Positions 9,053 to 17,272 of a stretch of DNA of 64,000 bases are shown piece by piece. Below the pieces are notes generated by a model, which was not told the DNA's origin, ran no database searches, and was given only the letters and a program-made list of their open reading frames with translations. The translations under genes and the position numbers were made by a program. This DNA is from Candidatus Gastranaerophilales bacterium (lineage in GTDB: Bacteria > Cyanobacteriota > Vampirovibrionia > Gastranaerophilales > Gastranaerophilaceae), in contig CALURI010000008.1 in NCBI GenBank assembly GCA_944323135.1, positions 41,188-105,187 of the forward strand, read 5' to 3'. The first letter of the stretch is position 1. Every line of letters begins with the position of its first letter.

Positions 9053-9259
9053 TTATTTCTCTCTAAATTCAATTGTATAACCTAAAATTTTTGCAATAGT
9101 TTCAAATTCATTTACACTTAATGTATCTCTGCGAAGTTTAGCATTAATACTGCCTCTGGTATATCTTTTTCCTGTAATTTCGGTCATTTTCTCAGCTAAC
9201 TTTTCATAAGTAGATTGATTAAGTGATAACCAAAAATTTATTTGCGCTCTTACATTCAT
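9053..9259 (-). CDS. Small helix-turn-helix protein (DUF6471-like)
   Basis: About 68 residues from [11 protein letters not shown]. The sequence [41 protein letters not shown] (read in two parts) has the layout of small phage-type helix-turn-helix proteins of the DUF6471 kind: a helix, a serine-containing turn, a 'KLRR-TLS' wing and a closing hydrophobic helix. A longer frame up to 9298 exists, but the extra residues are hydrophobic and overlap a strong opposite promoter. Its stop abuts the dut start, so it probably forms an operon with dut. The target is unknown. Confidence 0.65.
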   Translation of the reverse strand: MNVRAQINFWLSLNQSTYEKLAEKMTEITGKRYTRGSINAKLRRDTLSVNEFETIAKILGYTIEFREK

Positions 9260-9277
9260 TATTACATTATAAAAGAA

Positions 9278-9306
9278 TTGACAAAAATCAAAAAACAATT
9301 TATAAT
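9278..9306 (+). promoter_or_regulatory. Consensus sigma-70 promoter for the XRE gene
   Basis: TTGACA at 9278-9283 and TATAAT at 9301-9306 with a 17-bp spacer, which is a perfect consensus on the plus strand. The downstream gene starts at 9367, leaving a leader of about 55 bases. The promoter overlaps the start region of the divergent small helix-turn-helix gene, so the two may influence each other. Confidence 0.8.
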
Positions 9307-9366
9307 ATGGTACTTATAAGGACTATTATATACTAATAAGAATAAATATATACACAAAGGATTAAG

Positions 9367-9594
9367 ATGAATAAATTTGCGCAAACACTAATTCTACTCG
9401 GCAAACGAATAAAAGAACTTAGATTAGAACAAAATATGTCAATCAAAGATTTATCAATTAAGTCAAAAATCTCAACAAATTATTTGCAAAAAATAGAAAG
9501 CGGTAAAGCTGTCGGGATTAATACCTCACACCTATACCGCCTTTATAAATGTTTTAATTTAAAATCATTAAAAGATTTATTAAACTTTTACTGA
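9367..9594 (+). CDS. XRE-family helix-turn-helix regulator
   Basis: 75-residue single-domain regulator: GKRIKELRLEQNMSIKDLSIKSKISTNYLQKIESG is the Cro/C1-type helix-turn-helix. AAAGGATTAAG precedes the ATG, and a consensus promoter lies at 9278-9306. The final 15 bp overlap the 3' end of the convergent alaS gene. It has no ligand-binding domain, so it probably represses its own or neighbouring promoters such as the divergent gene at 9053-9259; this is inference from position. Confidence 0.88.
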   Translation: MNKFAQTLILLGKRIKELRLEQNMSIKDLSIKSKISTNYLQKIESGKAVGINTSHLYRLYKCFNLKSLKDLLNFY

Positions 9595-12207
9595 TTTCAA
9601 ATCACCTTCAATCTTAGATAAAATTTCATCTAATTTAGAAGCATCTTTTACACCGCCTTGAGCAAAATTTGGTCTGCCGCCGCCGTTGGCTCCTGTTGCA
9701 CGAGCAATTTCTCCTACAATCTTACCAGCATTAATACCTTTTTTAACAAAGCTGTCAGATACTTTTACGGCTACTGTTTTCTCTGATGCGAGGATAACTA
9801 TACTTTCACCAAATTTATTAGCCATAAATTCAATACCTATCTTAATTGCATTTCCATCAAAGTTTTCGACTTTTGAAATAAATAACTTTCCGCCGTCAAT
9901 ATCTTGAACTTTTGATAAGAAAGTTGTAAATTTTGCACGGGCATTTTCTTCTTTAGCATGTGCCAAGTCTTTTTGAAGTTCTTTATTTTCATCAAGAAGC
10001 TTTTCAACACGTTCTACAATTTCATCATAATGAGCTTTAAACATTAAAGAAAGTTTATCCATTTCTTTAACTTTTGCATTCATAAAATCAAATGCAGAAC
10101 GGCCTACAACAAGTTCAATACGTCTTGTACCTGCTGCAATTGCACCTTCAGTAACTATTTTTACTAAACGTAAATCACGAATATTTCTTGCATGAGTTCC
10201 GGCACAAAATTCTTTTGAAATACATATTTTACCATCAGTAATTGAAACAACTCTGACAATATCATCATATTTTTCGCCAAATAATGCTGTTGCACCTGTT
10301 AATTTTGCTTGTTCAATATCCATTACATCAGTTACAACATCATAACCTTTTGCAATCCAATTGTTCATGATTTCTTCAACTTTGAATATTTCGTCAGGAG
10401 TCATTGCACGTGAGAATGTAAAGTCAAAACGCATTCTGTTTTCTTCCACCTGAGAACCTGCCTGATGAACTTCATCACCTAAAACTTTGATTAATGCAGC
10501 TTGCAATAAGTGAGCTGAAGTATGATGTAATCTTATATTTTCTCGTCTTTGCAAATCAATTTTTGCAGAAACTTCTACGCCGACTAAATCATCACCGTTA
10601 ATTATCTTACATCTATGGACAAAAAGTTTATTAACCTTAAAAGTTGTTAAAACTTCAAGTTTTACTGCCTGTCCGTTAGTTTTGATATCTTCTATTGTAC
10701 CACTATCGCCAACCTGACCACCGCATTCAGCATAAAATGGCGTCTTATCTAAAACAATGTCGGTGTATCCGTCGCCGTCAATTGTTGCAAGAATTTTTGC
10801 ATTACATTCGTTTTCTGTGTAACCTATAAATTCTGTTGAACCAACTTTTTCTTCAATTTTTGCATACTTTATATCGCCTGTAACACTAATTTTAGCGGCA
10901 GCAGCTTTTGCTCTATCTTTTTGTTCCTGCATAGCTTCTTTATAACCGGCTTCATCTACTTTTAAACCGTTTTCTGAAGCAATTTCTTTTGTAAGTTCAA
11001 ATGGGAAACCGTAAGTATCATAAAGTTTAAAAGCACTTTCCCCATCAATATCTTTTTTTGCTTCAATAAACTCATCTAACATTTTATAGCCGCGATCTAG
11101 TGTTTTTGCAAAACGTTCTTCTTCTTTTTTAATTGTATCAATAATTTTTTCTTTATTCTTAATTAAATCAGGATAAGCTTCGCCGTAATTTTCAACAACA
11201 ACATCGACAAGTTTATATAAGAACGGCAAATCCATACCTAAAATTTTTCCATGACGCAATGCACGTCTCAAAATCATTCTTAATACATAACTTCTTCCTT
11301 CGTTGCCTGGAATAACTCCATCTGAAATTAAGAAAGTTACACATCTTGCATGGTCTGTAATTATCCTCAATGAAATATCAGTTTTATCAGATTTTTTATA
11401 TGGGATATTACTCATCTCAGAAACTTTATCCATAATCGGTTTTAAAAGATCAGTTTCAAAAGTTGAAGCCACGCCTTGACATACCATTGTAATACGTTCA
11501 AGTCCCATACCTGTATCAACATTTTTACTTTCCAGCGGAGATTGATTCCCTTCTTCATCTTGATAAAGCTCTGTGAAAACAAGATTCCAAATTTCAACCC
11601 ATCTGTCACATTCACAAGTATCAATTCCACAGCCTCTCGGATCATTACATTTATATTGTTCACCTAAATCATAATGAATTTCAGAACAAGGCCCGCAAGA
11701 ACCTGATGCTCCCGGAGGTCCCCAAAAGTTATCCTTTTTGCCTTTACGTTTAATACGTTCAGCCGGAACTCCAACACTTCTCCAAATTTCATAAGCTTCA
11801 TCATCAGTTTCAAAAATCGTAATCCATAATCTGTTTTTATCAAGTTTCAAAACTTCCGTTACGAATTCCCAAGCCCAAGGAATAATTTCTTTTTTATAAT
11901 AATCTCCAAATGAAAAATTCCCCAACATTTCAAAAAATGTATGATGTCTCGGAGTTCTGCCTACATTTTCAATATCAGAATCTTTTCCGCCAGCTCTTGC
12001 ACATTTTTGACAAGAAGTAGCTCTTGCAGGGTTGTACGGAGATTTAACGATACCTAAAAATATAGGTAAAAATTGCAACATGCCTGCAGTTGTTAACAAA
12101 ACTGTCGGATTATCAGGCACAAGACTTGAGCTTTCAACAATTGTATGTTGATGTTTATCTTTAAAATAATCTAAATATAATTTTCTTATTTGATTTCCGG
12201 TTAGCAT
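9580..12207 (-). CDS. alaS: Alanyl-tRNA synthetase
   Basis: 875-residue class II aminoacyl-tRNA synthetase that charges tRNA-Ala. It begins MLTGNQIRKLYLDYF, with the class II core including GNFSFGDYYKKE and GMGLERITMV. The editing domain carries the zinc-binding HHTSAHLLQ near residue 562 and CAGTHARN near residue 667, and a glycine-rich C-Ala domain (GANGGGRPNFAQGG) ends the protein. The length is normal for bacterial AlaS. A standard leader (AAGGGAATAAGATT) precedes the ATG. Two tRNA-Ala genes, with GGC and TGC anticodons, occur in the same window. Confidence 0.97.
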   Translation of the reverse strand: MLTGNQIRKLYLDYFKDKHQHTIVESSSLVPDNPTVLLTTAGMLQFLPIFLGIVKSPYNPARATSCQKCARAGGKDSDIENVGRTPRHHTFFEMLGNFSFGDYYKKEIIPWAWEFVTEVLKLDKNRLWITIFETDDEAYEIWRSVGVPAERIKRKGKKDNFWGPPGASGSCGPCSEIHYDLGEQYKCNDPRGCGIDTCECDRWVEIWNLVFTELYQDEEGNQSPLESKNVDTGMGLERITMVCQGVASTFETDLLKPIMDKVSEMSNIPYKKSDKTDISLRIITDHARCVTFLISDGVIPGNEGRSYVLRMILRRALRHGKILGMDLPFLYKLVDVVVENYGEAYPDLIKNKEKIIDTIKKEEERFAKTLDRGYKMLDEFIEAKKDIDGESAFKLYDTYGFPFELTKEIASENGLKVDEAGYKEAMQEQKDRAKAAAAKISVTGDIKYAKIEEKVGSTEFIGYTENECNAKILATIDGDGYTDIVLDKTPFYAECGGQVGDSGTIEDIKTNGQAVKLEVLTTFKVNKLFVHRCKIINGDDLVGVEVSAKIDLQRRENIRLHHTSAHLLQAALIKVLGDEVHQAGSQVEENRMRFDFTFSRAMTPDEIFKVEEIMNNWIAKGYDVVTDVMDIEQAKLTGATALFGEKYDDIVRVVSITDGKICISKEFCAGTHARNIRDLRLVKIVTEGAIAAGTRRIELVVGRSAFDFMNAKVKEMDKLSLMFKAHYDEIVERVEKLLDENKELQKDLAHAKEENARAKFTTFLSKVQDIDGGKLFISKVENFDGNAIKIGIEFMANKFGESIVILASEKTVAVKVSDSFVKKGINAGKIVGEIARATGANGGGRPNFAQGGVKDASKLDEILSKIEGDLKSVKV

Positions 12208-12287
12208 AATCTTATTCCCTTATAATTTTCTACATTATAAAAAAATTATATCTTAAACAAAAAACTCTTGCAAAAAACAAATAAAAA

Positions 12288-12340
12288 AGCCTTAATTTTG
12301 TTAAAAAAGTTTGATTTAAAGCTTTTACAAAACTAAGGCT
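12288..12340 (-). terminator. Hairpin terminator after the repeat-protein gene
   Basis: AGCCTTA at 12288-12294 pairs with TAAGGCT at 12334-12340, with additional pairing of AATTTTG and CAAAACT inside. It lies between the stop of the gene at 12365 and the alaS start, with an A-run on the plus strand that reads as a T-run for the minus strand. Confidence 0.65.
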
Positions 12341-12364
12341 AATAATAATTTTTATTAATTAATT

Positions 12365-13609
12365 TTATTTTTTAAATTTATCGAATAATTCATTAAAATT
12401 CTTTTTCTCAACTGATGATTCTTTGGTGCTTTCTGGTTGCTGAGATTCTTTAAGATTATTTGTTTTTTTAAGTTTTTCAGATTTAAATTCAGGAATTTCA
12501 TAAAAAGGTTCAGGTTCTTGTTTGGGGAATTCATTTTCCGCATTTTCAGTTTCTTTTCCAAGATCTGCTGAAAGTTCAAGATTAATTTCTTTTCGTTTTC
12601 GTTCCAGCTCTCTGTCACTCAAAACAATTTGGTCAGAGAAATTAGCTAAATCATTTAACAATTCTTTCTTTTTATTGTGCGGAAGATTTGATTGCATAAT
12701 ATTATCTCTCATATTTTCAACAGTTTTAACAGTTTCTGTTGTATGAGGTTGATATCCGTTTGTCAAAACATCTGAAATTTTAGAAGATAAAGACTCTAAT
12801 TCCTGAGTTTCTTTTGCATTTTCCCGAACTTCATTTCTTGTTTCTGCTCCTTGTTGACGAACAACATTTTTGGTCTCAGTTGCTTCTTCATGAATTGTAT
12901 TACGAGTCTTAAACCCTTCAAATCTTACTGTATTTCTTGTTGCAGCTCCTTCATTATGTACAGCTTCACGAGTTGCTGCGCCTTCATTATGAACAGCTCT
13001 ACGAGTTGCAGCTCCTTCACTATGTACGGCTTTTCTTGTCGCTGCACCTTCTCTGTCAACATTATCATTGATTTCTTCTGCATTGATATTATCATTATTA
13101 ATAATAGCTTCACCTGTGGCTAAAGTAATACCCGCATTAATTGCAGCATTTCTGTTATCATTCATGATAATATTACCTGCAATTTCTTCGGTACTTTTTT
13201 CTCTTGCATTAGCAATCTGAGTTAATGCAAAGTCTTTCCAATCTTCCAATTGTTGTTGGTAATTGAAAAATCCTTCACGCTTTTTCCCGCATTTTGTAGG
13301 ATCAGGCATTGGTTCAAATTGCAATACAACAGTCGGAAATTCATGTTGTAGCTGCATATATGCTTTTTTTACATCATTGGCAGCAGTTTGCGTCATACGC
13401 ATAGCATCATTTTTATCATTCCCTTTAAATTTTTCAAAATTAGTAATATCTTTTCCATAAACATTAAATTCTTGTGTTTTTTCAGGTTCCCCATTTTTCG
13501 GAAATTTAATATTAACCTTTGAAGCATCCTGTTTTGTAACATCAATTTGCTTAGTTTGATCAAATTGAGTTTGTTGAATTCCGTTTACACCGTTAATTTC
13601 ATTTGCCAT
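12365..13609 (-). CDS. Hypothetical protein with tandem 11-residue repeats
   Basis: 414-residue protein of unknown function. The N-terminal 180 residues are glutamine- and asparagine-rich (ANEINGVNGIQQTQFDQTKQ) with a cysteine at about residue 107. Residues 187 to about 263 are seven near-tandem 11-residue repeats of the form EGAATRxAVHN, which decay toward the C-terminal side. The last 150 residues are charged and predicted helical, rich in Glu, Lys and Pro. No signal peptide or membrane span is seen. Eleven-residue periodicity is typical of right-handed coiled coils or membrane-associated amphipathic helices. RBS AGGAGAAATTTT precedes the ATG. Confidence 0.7.
   Translation of the reverse strand: MANEINGVNGIQQTQFDQTKQIDVTKQDASKVNIKFPKNGEPEKTQEFNVYGKDITNFEKFKGNDKNDAMRMTQTAANDVKKAYMQLQHEFPTVVLQFEPMPDPTKCGKKREGFFNYQQQLEDWKDFALTQIANAREKSTEEIAGNIIMNDNRNAAINAGITLATGEAIINNDNINAEEINDNVDREGAATRKAVHSEGAATRRAVHNEGAATREAVHNEGAATRNTVRFEGFKTRNTIHEEATETKNVVRQQGAETRNEVRENAKETQELESLSSKISDVLTNGYQPHTTETVKTVENMRDNIMQSNLPHNKKKELLNDLANFSDQIVLSDRELERKRKEINLELSADLGKETENAENEFPKQEPEPFYEIPEFKSEKLKKTNNLKESQQPESTKESSVEKKNFNELFDKFKK
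12821..13051 (-). repeat. Seven tandem 33-bp coding repeats (EGAATRxAVHN)
   Basis: Within the gene at 12365-13609, 33-bp units encode EGAATRKAVHS, EGAATRRAVHN, EGAATREAVHN, EGAATRNTVRF, EGFKTRNTIHE, EATETKNVVRQ and QGAETRNEVRE. The first three or four are nearly identical and later ones diverge, as expected of a tandem array growing by slippage or unequal exchange. Confidence 0.85.
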
Positions 13610-13756
13610 AAAATTTCTCCTTTAAATTAAGATTTACACTAACAAATGATTTTTACGGAATTTTAAATAAAAAACTTTAAATAATAACCAAAAATCAATT
13701 TACATAAATTTACAAATAAAAATTTTTGAATAATCTTGCAAAGAAAAATTTTTGTG

Positions 13757-13785
13757 TTAACATAAAATTTATGAGGGATTATACA
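13757..13785 (+). promoter_or_regulatory. Likely promoter of tRNA-Arg
   Basis: TTAACA at 13757-13762 and TATACA at 13780-13785 with a 17-bp spacer, about 45 bases before the tRNA 5' end. The rest of the 221-bp gap 13610-13830 is AT-rich and holds nothing else I can support. Confidence 0.5.
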
Positions 13786-13830
13786 GGTACCCCACTAAAC
13801 CAAACACTTGTCTAAGCCCTCTGGATCCAA

Positions 13831-13904
<74 letters not shown>

Positions 13905-13907
13905 AAT

Positions 13908-13939
13908 AAAAAAGGACGGGATTTATCTCGTCCTTTTTT
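13908..13939 (+). terminator. Rho-independent terminator after tRNA-Arg
   Basis: AAAAAAGGACG at 13908-13918 pairs with CGTCCTTTTTT at 13929-13939 across a 10-base loop, starting 4 bases after the tRNA. Confidence 0.9.
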
Positions 13940-14082
13940 ATTTGCAATAGATAGTCATGAGATAAGTACATACTTAACTTCCATTCCTCCTAAAACTTTT
14001 TAAAATTGACATTCTTTTTATTGTTATGTTACCGTTATAATAGAAGTAGAGATAAATTTATCTGTAAATTTACGGAGGGAAT

Positions 14083-15636
14083 ATGAATACTGATACCCCA
14101 ATTATTCATAATGAAAAACATTTTAATCCTTGGATTGTAATGATACCGGTTATGCTTTCAGTCTTTATGTTCGCGTTAGACGAAACAATTTCAAACGTTG
14201 CATTACCTTACATGGCCGGAAGCTTTTCTATAAGCCATAACGAATCTACTTGGATTATTACCAGCTATTTGGTTGCAAGTGGTGTCGTAATTCCTGCTGT
14301 TGATTTTTTCTCTAAACTTATGGGAAGAAAAACATACTTTTTGATAAGTGTAACTATATTTACGATTGCTTCTGTACTTTGCGGGCTTTCTAAATCTATG
14401 ACAATGATACTGTTCTCAAGAATCTTACAGGGTATCGGCGGCGGTGGAATTATGCCGATTTCTCAGGCTATAATTTTTGAAATTTTCCCAAAAGAAAAAC
14501 GTGCTGCGGCTATGGCTGTATTTGGATTGGGTGTTGTTATGGCGCCGATTATGGGACCGGCTCTCGGAGGTTGGCTTACTGAAACGTGGTCTTGGCCATT
14601 TATTTATTTCATTAATGTCCCTTTTGGAATTATTGCTTTTCACTTGATTAAAAAACTTGTTTTTGATCCACCTTATGCAAGAAAACAGAAAAATGTTACA
14701 ATGGATTATTCAGGATTTTTCTTCCTGTGCGTCTGGCTTTTAACTTTACAGATTGTACTTGATAAAGGTAATGATGCAGATTGGTTCGGAGCTGCTTGGA
14801 TTTGCAAAACATTTGCTATTTCAATGATGGCAATGTTAGCATTCTTCACTATTCAAATAAAAAAAGAAAAACCATTAATAGATTTATCTATTTTAAAAGA
14901 TAGAAATTTCTTTTTTGGAACAATTGTACTAATGGTATTAATGGGTGTAATGATGGCATCTGCTGCCATTTTACCTTCTATGTTACAACAATTAATGGGA
15001 TATACGTCATTTTTAAGCGGCATTTCCATGGTACCCAGAGGTGCAGGTTGTCTTTTAGCTACTGTAATATGTGGTATACTTACAACCAAAATAGGAACAA
15101 AACCTCTTATTATTGTAGGATTAGCAATTCTTGGAATCGGCGGTTTGATGTTCGGAGAAATTAATACAAATATTGCATTAGTTGATATTGCTTTGCCAAA
15201 TATGGTATTCGGACTTGGAATGATTATGGCAATGGTACCTATGATGAATTTATCTTGCAGTACATTAACAAATGATCAACAAACTAATGCTGCAGGTGTA
15301 CAAAACCTATTAAAAAACATAGGCGCTGCTGTCGGCACATCTCTTGCAACAACAATGATTTCTCGTTTCGGACAAGTTCATCAGATGATGATGGTAGGAC
15401 ATTTAAATTTTTCAAATGATATTTATACCCAAAAATTAAATACACTTGCTGCAAGTTTTTCATCAGGTACAGATATATCAACAGCTTTAAATATGGCACA
15501 AGCTCAAATTTATAACCAACTTTTGCAACAATCAAGTTTGTGGGGATATGTTGAAACATTCAGATATTTCGGAATAGCTGCATTTATAATAATCCCGCTT
15601 GTCGTAATTTTTATCAAACATAAAAAAACTGCTTAA
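14083..15636 (+). CDS. DHA2 (14-TMS) drug:H+ antiporter, EmrB/QacA type
   Basis: 517-residue major facilitator superfamily exporter in the cytoplasmic membrane. It opens with a short soluble stretch, then WIVMIPVMLSVFMFALDETI, the start of TM1 with the D(E)T motif of the EmrB/QacA group. Motif A-like SKLMGRKTYFLI and motif C GLGVVMAPIMGPALGG are present, and about 14 hydrophobic segments fit the DHA2 family. In Gram-negatives such proteins often pair with an EmrA adaptor and TolC; none is next to it. RBS ACGGAGGGAAT precedes the ATG. The substrate cannot be assigned. Confidence 0.9.
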   Translation: MNTDTPIIHNEKHFNPWIVMIPVMLSVFMFALDETISNVALPYMAGSFSISHNESTWIITSYLVASGVVIPAVDFFSKLMGRKTYFLISVTIFTIASVLCGLSKSMTMILFSRILQGIGGGGIMPISQAIIFEIFPKEKRAAAMAVFGLGVVMAPIMGPALGGWLTETWSWPFIYFINVPFGIIAFHLIKKLVFDPPYARKQKNVTMDYSGFFFLCVWLLTLQIVLDKGNDADWFGAAWICKTFAISMMAMLAFFTIQIKKEKPLIDLSILKDRNFFFGTIVLMVLMGVMMASAAILPSMLQQLMGYTSFLSGISMVPRGAGCLLATVICGILTTKIGTKPLIIVGLAILGIGGLMFGEINTNIALVDIALPNMVFGLGMIMAMVPMMNLSCSTLTNDQQTNAAGVQNLLKNIGAAVGTSLATTMISRFGQVHQMMMVGHLNFSNDIYTQKLNTLAASFSSGTDISTALNMAQAQIYNQLLQQSSLWGYVETFRYFGIAAFIIIPLVVIFIKHKKTA

Positions 15637-15704
15637 TAAGATTACCTTAAAGCGTATAGAAATAAATTATTTTCCCTTGTTTAATTAAAAAAAAGGAGGG
15701 AAAT

Positions 15705-16010
15705 ATGTTTTATAATGTTTTAAAAGCTAAAGATATTGTCAGTTTAGGAGAAGAAAAATTTAAACGCGAAATTCTTATGCAAAATAATGAAAGCAGCCTT
15801 AATATAATAGCTATTAAAAAAAATGAGATTATCGATACACATACATCAACTTGTGATGCGGCAGTGTATGTTCTTGACGGAGAAATTGAGATGCATTTTG
15901 ATGCAGAAAAATTTAAGGTAGATAAAGGCGAAATTTTAATGTTTAAAAAAGATACAGAGCACAAAGTTGCAGCTTTAAAAGACAGTAAATTTTTATTAAT
16001 TAAAATTTAA
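15705..16010 (+). CDS. Cupin-domain protein
   Basis: 101-residue single cupin barrel. Cupin motif 1 reads IIDTHTSTCDAAVYVLDGEIEMHF and motif 2 reads KGEILMFKKDTEHKV, but only some of the usual metal-binding His/Glu residues are present (TH, and H near residue 86), so metal binding is uncertain. It has a strong RBS (AAAAGGAGGGAAAT) and a terminator after it. Small cupins of this kind often bind sugars or act as stress proteins; no specific role can be given. It lies 68 bp after the exporter gene and might be co-transcribed. Confidence 0.8.
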   Translation: MFYNVLKAKDIVSLGEEKFKREILMQNNESSLNIIAIKKNEIIDTHTSTCDAAVYVLDGEIEMHFDAEKFKVDKGEILMFKKDTEHKVAALKDSKFLLIKI

Positions 16011-16043
16011 AAATGTATAATTAAATTATTTCTACAAATAAAG

Positions 16044-16070
16044 AGCCCTTTTTATAAAAAGGGCTTTTTT
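16044..16070. terminator. Rho-independent terminator
   Basis: AGCCCTTTTT-AT-AAAAAGGGCT at 16044-16065 followed by a T-run, between the cupin gene and the convergent foldase gene. The near-perfect palindrome could work in both directions. Confidence 0.85.
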
Positions 16071-16095
16071 GATATTGATATGTTTTTATTATTTA

Positions 16096-17247
16096 TTATT
16101 TTTTAGTTTTGGCATTTGCTTCTTCTTGCATTTGTTTTTCTTGTTCTGCACTCTTTTTGATAGTTTCCTGAACACCTTTTTGAACATTTGCAGGATCATA
16201 ATCAGGATTTACATATTCAATTTTTGCATTTTTCTTCAATGATTCTGTAAGGTCATCAATAAGTTTAAGTTGTTTTTGATTTTCAAGATAAGCTTTAATA
16301 TTATCTTTCACTTTTTCAAAAGGTTCTGTGCTTGCTGCAGCTCTGTCAGTAACCATTATAATGTGATAACCGTATTGAGATCTTACAGGTTTATCAGAAA
16401 TAGAATTTGGCTTCATTGAAAATGCGGCTTTTGAAAATTCCGGAACCATATCTTTTTCTGCGAAGAATCCTAAATCACCGCCTTTAGAAGCTGTTGTTGT
16501 GTCTTCAGAATTTTCTTTTGCAAGTTTTGCAAATTGTGTCATATCTTTTTTAGCTTCTGCTAAAATTTGATTAGCTTTAGCTTCTTTTGCTTTTATCTCT
16601 TCTGCAACTTTTGCTTTTACCGCTGCATCATCAAGATTTTTATTATTTGGATCTGATTTAACAATTTCTGTTATTTCTTGAGGATTTACTGCAATAAGAA
16701 TATGAGAAGCTCTTACTCTGTCAGGATGTTTAAATTTATTTAAGTTGCTGTCATAGAATTTTTTAGCATCCGCATCAGAAACTGCTGCTGTACCTAAAGA
16801 TTTTGCAAGTTTTTTCATTTTAACTTCTTCTTTTAAATCTCTTTTAAAGTCAGCATTTGACATACCGTATTGTTTCAAAAGAGCGTTAAGTTGTTCTTTT
16901 GAACCTAATTTGTCGATAATTTCTTTTACAGCATCATCTACATCTTGATTTGTAACTTTTATACCGCGTTTTTGCATTTCTTGATCAAGAAGTGATCTTA
17001 CAATTAATTCATTAATAACTCTTTCTTTAATTAAAAGATATAAAAAGTCGTTCTTACCATCTTTAACATTTATACCAAAAGCTTTTGCAAATCCGGTATT
17101 TGCTTGTTTATCAAATTCCTGATCAAACTGACCTTGCGTAATTGTTTGGTCATTAACTTTAATAATAGCCTCACCTGATTTCAAGCCGCATCCTGTAAAT
17201 AATACTGCTGAAAGCGCAAGCGTTGCCAGTAATTTTTTCCCTCTCAT
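16096..17247 (-). CDS. Peptidyl-prolyl isomerase lipoprotein, PrsA/SurA-like
   Basis: About 383 residues. The N-terminus MRGKKLLATLALSAVLFTGCG is a lipoprotein signal with lipobox LFTGC, so the mature protein should be lipid-anchored outside the cytoplasm. A SurA_N-like helical domain with KVNDQTITQGQFDQEF follows. The parvulin domain spans about residues 170-290, with RASHILIAV and GGDLGFFAEKDMVPEFSKA and ending SQYGYHIIMV. It probably helps fold exported or outer-membrane proteins. ATG 17247 is chosen because AGGAGACACT precedes it and the lipobox then sits at the correct depth; a longer frame to 17292 would overlap mfd. Confidence 0.88.
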   Translation of the reverse strand: MRGKKLLATLALSAVLFTGCGLKSGEAIIKVNDQTITQGQFDQEFDKQANTGFAKAFGINVKDGKNDFLYLLIKERVINELIVRSLLDQEMQKRGIKVTNQDVDDAVKEIIDKLGSKEQLNALLKQYGMSNADFKRDLKEEVKMKKLAKSLGTAAVSDADAKKFYDSNLNKFKHPDRVRASHILIAVNPQEITEIVKSDPNNKNLDDAAVKAKVAEEIKAKEAKANQILAEAKKDMTQFAKLAKENSEDTTTASKGGDLGFFAEKDMVPEFSKAAFSMKPNSISDKPVRSQYGYHIIMVTDRAAASTEPFEKVKDNIKAYLENQKQLKLIDDLTESLKKNAKIEYVNPDYDPANVQKGVQETIKKSAEQEKQMQEEANAKTKK

Positions 17248-17272
17248 AGTGTCTCCTTTTTTAATATCTGAT

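Noticed and set aside
12821..13051. CRISPR-like repeats at 33-bp period
   Set aside because: The units are contiguous and coding with codon-level variation; no spacers.
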